64,000 nt of DNA, taken from NCBI GenBank assembly GCA_030737835.1, contig JAUJYN010000013.1, positions 1,422,806-1,486,805 of the forward strand. Direction: 5' to 3'. Under the pieces are notes generated by a model. That model saw only the letters and a program-made list of their open reading frames with translations. It made no database searches and had not been told where the DNA came from. Every line of letters starts with the position of its first letter. Positions within the stretch are counted from its first letter, which is position 1. The position numbers and the translations under genes were made by a program. This DNA is from Acorus gramineus (Eukaryota; Streptophyta; Magnoliopsida; Acorales; Acoraceae). Of the stretch, positions 58,241 through 64,000 are shown in pieces.

Positions 58241-59440
58241 CTAGCATAATCAATGCGAGTCATTAGTTGTTTTTACTAGTGGCTACAAAGTCTCACCCTA
58301 TTTTACTAGTATAAACTTTGGATCAGCATGGACGCACAAACTAACAATGGGTTAAAGCACATAAGACAAACATAGAAGGTTTTTTTCCAAAAAAAAATTT
58401 GCAGCCAAGAAGACTCAGAATGAGACCCTCCTCATTGGAGAGGTATATCCTCCACCACTATGGCAAAGCCGGGCAAGACCCTCTTTTATGTAGTTTGATA
58501 AAGAATATTTGACAGGCCCCTCTCTTTATGTAGTTGGACGAGAGAATTATTCAATAACTTTGTACTAACAAATCTGTGTAGGGGCTATAGACTCACTCTC
58601 TCTCTCTCTCTCTCTCTCTGTTCTAAGGCTGTCAATACGTATGAGAAAAATTTGCTTAGAAATAGTGTATAAATATAGGTAAAATACATTATCATAATGC
58701 CTCCACATAACACAAAACCTACCGTTATATGTGGTTACATGTGCAAAAAAAATTAGGTAATTTTTTTTTTGTCATCCAAACACCAGTATAGTTGTTCTTT
58801 TGTATTCTGACACCGTTAAGCAAAACATAAAACCTAACAACAACTCAAGCTACTGAAGAGACACCCCCTAAATCCCAGACATCCCTTCTTGAGAGAGCAA
58901 GATTGAGACACATCAGGTGGGCGATCCTCGTATCATTTGATCAAATAATAAGATGAGTTACATTAATCCACATTTTTATGTATGCATCTGAAGAGTGGGC
59001 TACTGACTTATCATTATTGAGCGCTGATACACGCAGTCCTTTGTGCAGTCTGTTATGCAGCCCCATACGCTATGATAACGTACTAGATACTCACTATCAT
59101 AGTGTATGGGTCATATCATAGTATATGACCCAATTTTTTTTTCCAGTTTTTTATTATGAAAAAAAATACACTAATGTATCTCAATATATACTTCATTTCA
59201 TATAACAGCATACACATCAAATGGTGAGTACATGATTTTAAAAAAAAAGAAAAACGGAATACACTGCAATGAGGGCTGTGTGTATCTTTTTCCTATCATT
59301 ATTACAATGCCTTTCACCTGCATTCATTGTATCTGGAAATACCTAATATATATTAAAAAAAATAACGACGTGGACTACATTTGAGATTGAAAATAAGACT
59401 GAGTCTAACATTTTCTTTATTCTAGATTAAAAGCAAAGCT
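58241..59440. other. AT-rich intergenic DNA
   Basis: Contains a (CT)n microsatellite near 58589-58619 and an inverted GGGTCATATCATAG/ATATGACCC pair near 59107-59133. No gene recognised. Confidence 0.5.
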
Positions 59441-59442
59441 TG

Positions 59443-59560
59443 AAGACCTAGTGGTGAACACCCTCGTAGCGTGGGTTCAAATAGCACCGATTATACGATG
59501 AAAATGGTTGTAAATGCCCTCATGGGTTGGACGCAATTACAACTACACACAATTATGTTT
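59443..59560 (+). mobile_element. SINE-like tRNA-derived sequence
   Basis: A-box-like GACCTAGTGGTGAACACC (about 59447-59464) and B-box-like GGGTTCAAATAGC (about 59474-59486) lie in one orientation. The spacing is short and no cloverleaf forms, so a diverged SINE head is more likely than a tRNA gene. The 3' end is not defined. Confidence 0.45.
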
Positions 59561-59869
59561 ATAGTCGTATCTATAGCCTCGTGTATGTTTGATGAGGTGA
59601 GGTATATATACATTATAAATGAGCATATATATATTCACTCTATAAGTGAATAGATGCAATTAATTAGAATATATATCTTATTTATGAAAACATAAATTAT
59701 GAACCTTTCAGAAGAAAAGAAAAGAAAAGAAATCAAAAGCACTTAGAAAGTGCACATGGAGCTATAAGTGAGGTTGTACATGCCATTATTCTTGTTTAAT
59801 ATACATGCAATCATGCAACGTTGGTCATGCGATGAAAATTGCGGTGAAATGTCCTTAGGGGTTATATGT

Positions 59870-60170
59870 GACAAATTTTTTTTTTTTATATGAAACTGTA
59901 GGCAGACGCCTTAATTTTATTGCTAAAATTTGATGAATGCCCAAAACATACTAAACATAAAAGTAAAAATATGAACCAAGAACCGGTATAAGAGAATTCT
60001 ACCGAGTACCCGATTCCAAAAAAAGAAATCCCCTACTCCTCAATCAAAAGTTGCCCCCCCCCCCCCCATAAACTCACCCTCCTTGGCCTCACACAACAGA
60101 CACCTCAATATTTTATAAACCCTACCACCATCTCCTGTACATTCTCAAAATAAATCGTTGTCCCCCTGAA
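59870..60170 (-). mobile_element. Possible non-LTR retrotransposon 3' end
   Basis: On the minus strand a sequence ending TTAAGGCGTCTGCCTACAG...TTTCATATA runs into A13, as expected for an inserted poly(A)-tailed 3' end. No reverse transcriptase or target duplication is seen, so LINE, SINE or retrocopy cannot be separated. A C14 run lies near 60054-60067. Confidence 0.35.
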
Positions 60171-60184
60171 GATAAGATGGTTCC

Positions 60185-60712
60185 TCTATTGGGAAGGCAA
60201 TTACGGAAGCCAACAACAAACACGAGATCGAACATAAGAACGAAATATCACATCACACGAAGAATACAAGATATACGTGGTTCGGCTTAGGCCTACATCC
60301 ATGGGGTAAAAAACAGATAATCCACTTTGATAGTTGAGATACATTAAGAGACTCACAAACTCTTCTATGGAATCACTCTCTCTTAGAACCCTCCCAACAT
60401 TCTCTTAGGATCTTTACATTGTATTGTGCCTTGCCCAGTCTTACCATGAAACACTAGAAGATATTTATAGAGATAAATAACTTCCTCCCCAAGTAATATC
60501 TCAATTAACAAACAAAAATTGTTCCTATTAATTAGAAGATATTCACTCTCCTAATTAACAAACAAATATTGTTTCCTATTTTAGAAGATTCACTTTAAAT
60601 ATTAATTAAGATCAAATCTTAAATAATATTCTACTCATTAGGTGCCCAACCTAATACCGTTTCATCATGACCATTCGATGTAATACATCGGATCGAGACA
60701 TAATCCTAACAT
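60185..60712. mobile_element. LTR-like remnant
   Basis: Contains TACGTGGTTCGGC...GCCTACATCCATGGGG (about 60273-60306), a block I associate with plant copia LTRs, and TTAGGTTGGGCACC on the minus strand near 60640. No partner LTR, borders uncertain, no coding part. Confidence 0.4.
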
Positions 60713-60852
60713 CCTCGACAATCAAAATTCCCACATGACTGCCGAAACAAGAGATTCATACACTCATGGGTTGGATATGTTGACAAGTTGTAGCCAAGGT
60801 TGTGGTCTCCTCCTTTTTCAGCCCCTAATTTCAATTCTATATATCTTGAAGG

Positions 60853-61550
60853 CAGTTATTGCATGTTTGTTTAAACTTATTAAAACTTATTTAGCTAAAA
60901 AAAGCTTTAAAAATTATAATCTCTAAGTTGGGTTATAAGGGGTGCTTTTCGGATTATAACTTATGGATTATTTTTAAAAAAAAAATTATTGAACATTCTA
61001 CCCCTCACTTTATTACTAAGGACAAGTCTTTTCATCTTCTCTAAATATTTATTCCATCTTCCAAAATTTTGAGACAACTCATGTAAGATTAAAAGTTCAG
61101 ATTGTAAAAAAAATTTTGGATAAAATTTAGATTATAACTAAAATATTTTAGTTTTGTTTTTTATTAATAGAGATCAAGTTTTATATTTTTGTCTTTGAAG
61201 TTCTATTTTTTTTGTTAGTTTGGAATCCAAGATTTTATTATTTTTTAAAATATTATTTAATGTTAATGGTGGATGAGTGGATCATCATCATTTTATAAGT
61301 AAAACCGCATTCCTTTATCCAAGAGAAATTAAATTGAACTTTTACATTTAGAATGGGTGTTTTTGACAAGTACACAGCAAAAAGCTATTTTACAGCTTAT
61401 TCTAACAAACATTCACAACAGTTTATTCTCTGTTTATCAATAGCTACAACAAACATGCCAACTGCTTATCAGAAAAGTTATAATCTATAATCTATAAGTT
61501 ATAATATATAATCTGCAAATTTAAGCTACAACAATCATGGCCACAATACA
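60853..61550 (-). mobile_element. Nonautonomous element E, copy 2
   Basis: An inverted copy of 16385-17150. It opens with CATGTTTGTTTAAACTTATT and closes with TTTAAGCTACAACAATCATGG; TTATAAGTAAAACCGCATTC and GGATGAGTGGATCATCATCAT correspond to inner words of copy 1. Noncoding. Confidence 0.6.
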
Positions 61551-62090
61551 TTATGATAGTATATAATATTTTTCATAAATGTATGACTCATTAAATGATG
61601 TATATTAAAAAACAGTAATGATTTTTTGTCTCCAATTGCTAGACCCCTCATCCCAAGCCCCATGAGGTGGCACGTTTGAATTACACGCTTTACCCCGGCC
61701 CCTATCTATTTTGAATGATTCATCTATAATCGATCCCATTAATGTCGAGGGAGTTTATGATTTGAGAGATTATTTTCCTTTTTGAAGATATAAATTTAAT
61801 TGGACGAACAAAAAAAATCAGTGGAAACAAAAACAAAAACAAAAACCACGATTTACAACACACGAGAAGATATGAAGAGTCATCAACAGCACGTCCCTCC
61901 ATCCATTGTTGCTCTTTCACATACACCACATTATTTTTGTCATTCTCTTTCACCCTTTTCATCTCACAGTGTTTTTTTATTTAACGATATAGATTTTATT
62001 TGTTCACTTATGATTTTTTGAATAAAGGGGGTTATTTTTGGTACTTGGATTTTTTTCATTTTTTTTATGGTTTGTGATGCATCTTTTGTT
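61551..62090. other. AT-rich intergenic DNA
   Basis: No gene recognised. The frames at 61720-61962 and 61800-62021 have no motif. If the gene call to the right is correct, its promoter would lie here; I see no strong TATA box. Confidence 0.4.
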
Positions 62091-62360
62091 TTTTGAGATT
62101 GATCGGTGGAGAAGAGAAGAATTACACGAATGTGGTGCAAACAATGGCGATCCATCCAGGTTAAGCTTTTTTGGACACCAAAAACAATCACGATTTACAA
62201 TTTTTAGATTCAGATTGATTGGTGGATCTGAAAACAAATATTGAATTCATTTTTTATTTAAATTGATCGGTGGAGAAGTGAAGAATTACACGATTCATTT
62301 TTTCTTTGAGACCTGGATGTGGTGCAAAGAATGGCGATCCATTCAGGTTAGGCTTTTTTT
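62090..62360 (+). repeat. Tandem duplication of a first-exon-like segment
   Basis: 62094-62175 and 62258-62360 share GATCGGTGGAGAAG.GAAGAATTACACGA, then GATGTGGTGCAAA.AATGGCGATCCAT, then a CAGGTTAAGC/CAGGTTAGGC donor-like word. Each copy thus holds the same ATG (62144 and 62331) and the same possible 5' splice site. Confidence 0.6.
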
Positions 62361-63066
62361 TATCTGAATAAAACATGTTGATTTGATTTTGCATTCATCA
62401 TTTGAATCATCATATACATTTTTTGAGATCGAATTTAATTTAAATTTAGATACATTGTCATTGTATCTGGATTGTATATGCACTTTGTGTTTAGGTATGA
62501 TCTGTTTAGTCATTTTTGTTGTTTGTGTATGCGTATAATTATGCATATTGAGTCATTCATTAGCCTTACATGATCACTATTTAACTCATTCAGATTTAAG
62601 ATACACTTGTATCTAATGTGAAGTTGTTAATTCAGATTCCAGATACATGTGTTTCTGAATTATTTATCCAGCTCCATTTGTTGTTTGATATTTTTTCTAT
62701 GGATTTGATTAGTATTTGATTAATGTTTAATTGCTTATTGTCGTGTATATTTGAATACTTTTATTAATCATCTATGCACTGCTCATTAGCATGTATGCCA
62801 TATCTGTTTTATTTGAATTTCAGATACATTATTGTATCTTAATTTGATAACATGTGGTAACTATTCTCATTTTTTACCAGGCATTGATGATGATTTTATG
62901 AATGACACATGTGAAGACTCAATGCATTTGGATGACATCAATGATTCATGCTCTGTGGAAACCAGTGTGCCGAAGGAATTGCCTGTTGTCGCCGATCAGC
63001 AAAGTGTAGATGACATTGTAGCATGTGCAAAACAGTCTATTCCATCTGTTGGCAAAACCAGAGAAA
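62144..63066 (+). CDS. Putative 5' exons of an unidentified gene
   Basis: Model: exon 1 62144-62159 (or the duplicate 62331-62346) and exon 2 from 62881, after the acceptor TTCTCATTTTTTACCAG. The junction keeps phase (MAIHPG, then IDDDFMNDTCEDSMHLDD). Exon 2 encodes an acidic stretch ending PSVGK near 63055 and then loses any recognisable coding character. An acidic N-terminus before a (V/P)xVGxxF block is seen in FAR1/FHY3-type, MULE-derived proteins, but the FAR1 zinc finger is not visible, so that assignment is only a guess. The rest may lie beyond the window, or this may be a fragment. Confidence 0.3.
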
Positions 63067-63840
63067 CAATCTATATTTCAGATACATGCATAACAACCAG
63101 ATTCCACACAAATAGATGTTATCAGTTTTTTGTTATTTTAGATGCACCAAAGGGATTTAAATATGATTTACAAAACATACAGTACAACAATTTCATATAC
63201 AGTTCAATATTTTCAAATACTTGTAGATTTTTAACACAACCCATCATTGTTTTTCCAAATTATAAAATGGAAGGTATTACTACACTAGACACTCTTATTC
63301 ATGGCATAAACAACTTCTTAATGGCATGTAGTATAAGTAATTTGATGTTCAGTTTCTACATTCATAGCATATACATTTGGTAAACAGGTTTTTAGATACA
63401 ATGACCATCTGATTCAAATACATACACTTATTCCAAAAACATTTAGATATTTTCATCAAACTAACATATGCTAATTATAAAATAAAAGATAATAATACAT
63501 GATCTACATTCATATGAAAATTAAAACATTTCCTTTGGCTATTATCAATTGTTATTCAATCAATTTATAATAAACAAGTGCACATTATTTTAATTTTCAG
63601 ATACATGTATCTGAATGCTGTATTCATGATATCATTTATTTTCAGACTTAATAATTGAACAATGTGAACAAGAAAACCTAAAAAAAATGAATAATGTCAA
63701 ATATTTTTTTCTCAAATCTAGATACATTGGTAAACGAAGACAATGCATCAGAAATAATTTCGTTATATATTTGACATTATTATTATCTAATAAACAACCA
63801 ATCAATTTTGATTTCAGATACATGTATCTGAAACCCATAT
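62440..63840. repeat. Dispersed AGATACA / TGTATCT inverted motifs
   Basis: Five inverted pairs: 62448-62468, 62599-62614, 62822-62839, 63596-63615 (TTCAGATACATGTATCTGAA, a perfect 20-bp palindrome) and 63812-63833 (the same core extended by one base pair on each side). Half sites occur near 62641, 63078, 63387 and 63718. They are not a regular tandem array. Confidence 0.65.
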
Positions 63841-64000
63841 TCTTTAAATGGATTTCATATATACTCAGATTGACAGATGAATAGTGTGCAGAAAAGAATA
63901 TTTACGATTGAAACTTTTCATGGTGATTTCATCTTTCAAGAAGTGCAATAATGTCTTCTAATGGTCTTGTTTATGTCGTGTAAAAAAAAAAAAAAAGACG

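Noticed and set aside
1-64000. CRISPR arrays, bacterial operons, prophage or plasmid features
   Set aside because: Nuclear plant DNA: spliced-leader patterns, copia and hAT elements, TATA/ABRE promoter; no regular spacer arrays or Shine-Dalgarno-led gene runs.

Overview
This is plant nuclear DNA. It is AT-rich, gene-poor and packed with LTR retrotransposons, hAT and Mutator-type DNA transposons, foldback MITEs and tRNA-derived SINEs. I see one convincing intact host gene, a single-exon MAPKKK17/18-type protein kinase (4193-5572, minus strand). Its promoter has a TATA box and a perfect ABRE/G-box. The CDS is very GC-rich at its 5' end and AT-rich at its 3' end, a gradient best known from monocots, so a monocot is my tentative guess. 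I cannot name the species.

Layout. 1-24.5 kb: the kinase gene among MITEs, a 0.84-kb hAT relic with the C-terminal end of a transposase (12546-13384), a copia-like solo LTR (11630-12263), a transposon-like unit carrying an F-box gene fragment (14553-15290), a SINE (about 16230) and a set of diverged direct duplications. The duplicated blocks at 1.7, 2.3 and 2.75 kb recur in the same order at 13.8, 15.5 and 20.2 kb, and again in part at 22.4-23.1 kb. 24.5-44.8 kb: one Ty1/copia element on the minus strand ('Copia-1'), bounded by the target duplication TATTA. It is split by copies of a second LTR family, called X here. X1 sits in its RNase H region. X2 sits in its 5' LTR, and X2 itself holds X3 and X4, which face each other as a 3.3-kb inverted repeat. 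45.4-58.2 kb: an older copia element ('Copia-2'). Its 5' LTR holds a five-level nest: copia LTR, then hAT, then MULE, then Z (a divergent X relative), then X5. Its integrase region holds a hAT MITE. 58.2-64 kb: AT-rich DNA with a second SINE, LTR- and LINE-like remnants, an inverted copy of the repeat at 16.4 kb and, at the right edge, what may be the first two exons of a host gene lying among AGATACA/TGTATCT inverted motifs.

The most unusual structure is family X. All six copies (X1-X5 and Z) are about 2.9-3.4 kb TG...CA units with no internal coding region, so they look like solo LTRs. Every copy carries a TATA-type promoter (clear in some, weak in others), a 5' leader and a conserved GT-AG intron of roughly 0.75-1.2 kb. 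The intron is filled with extremely GC- and CpG-rich low-complexity DNA, in sharp contrast to the AT-rich surroundings. The long apparent ORFs in these GC islands are not genes. The kinase is the only feature here with a likely host function, in ABA/stress MAPK signalling; the other genes are transposon parts or gene fragments.
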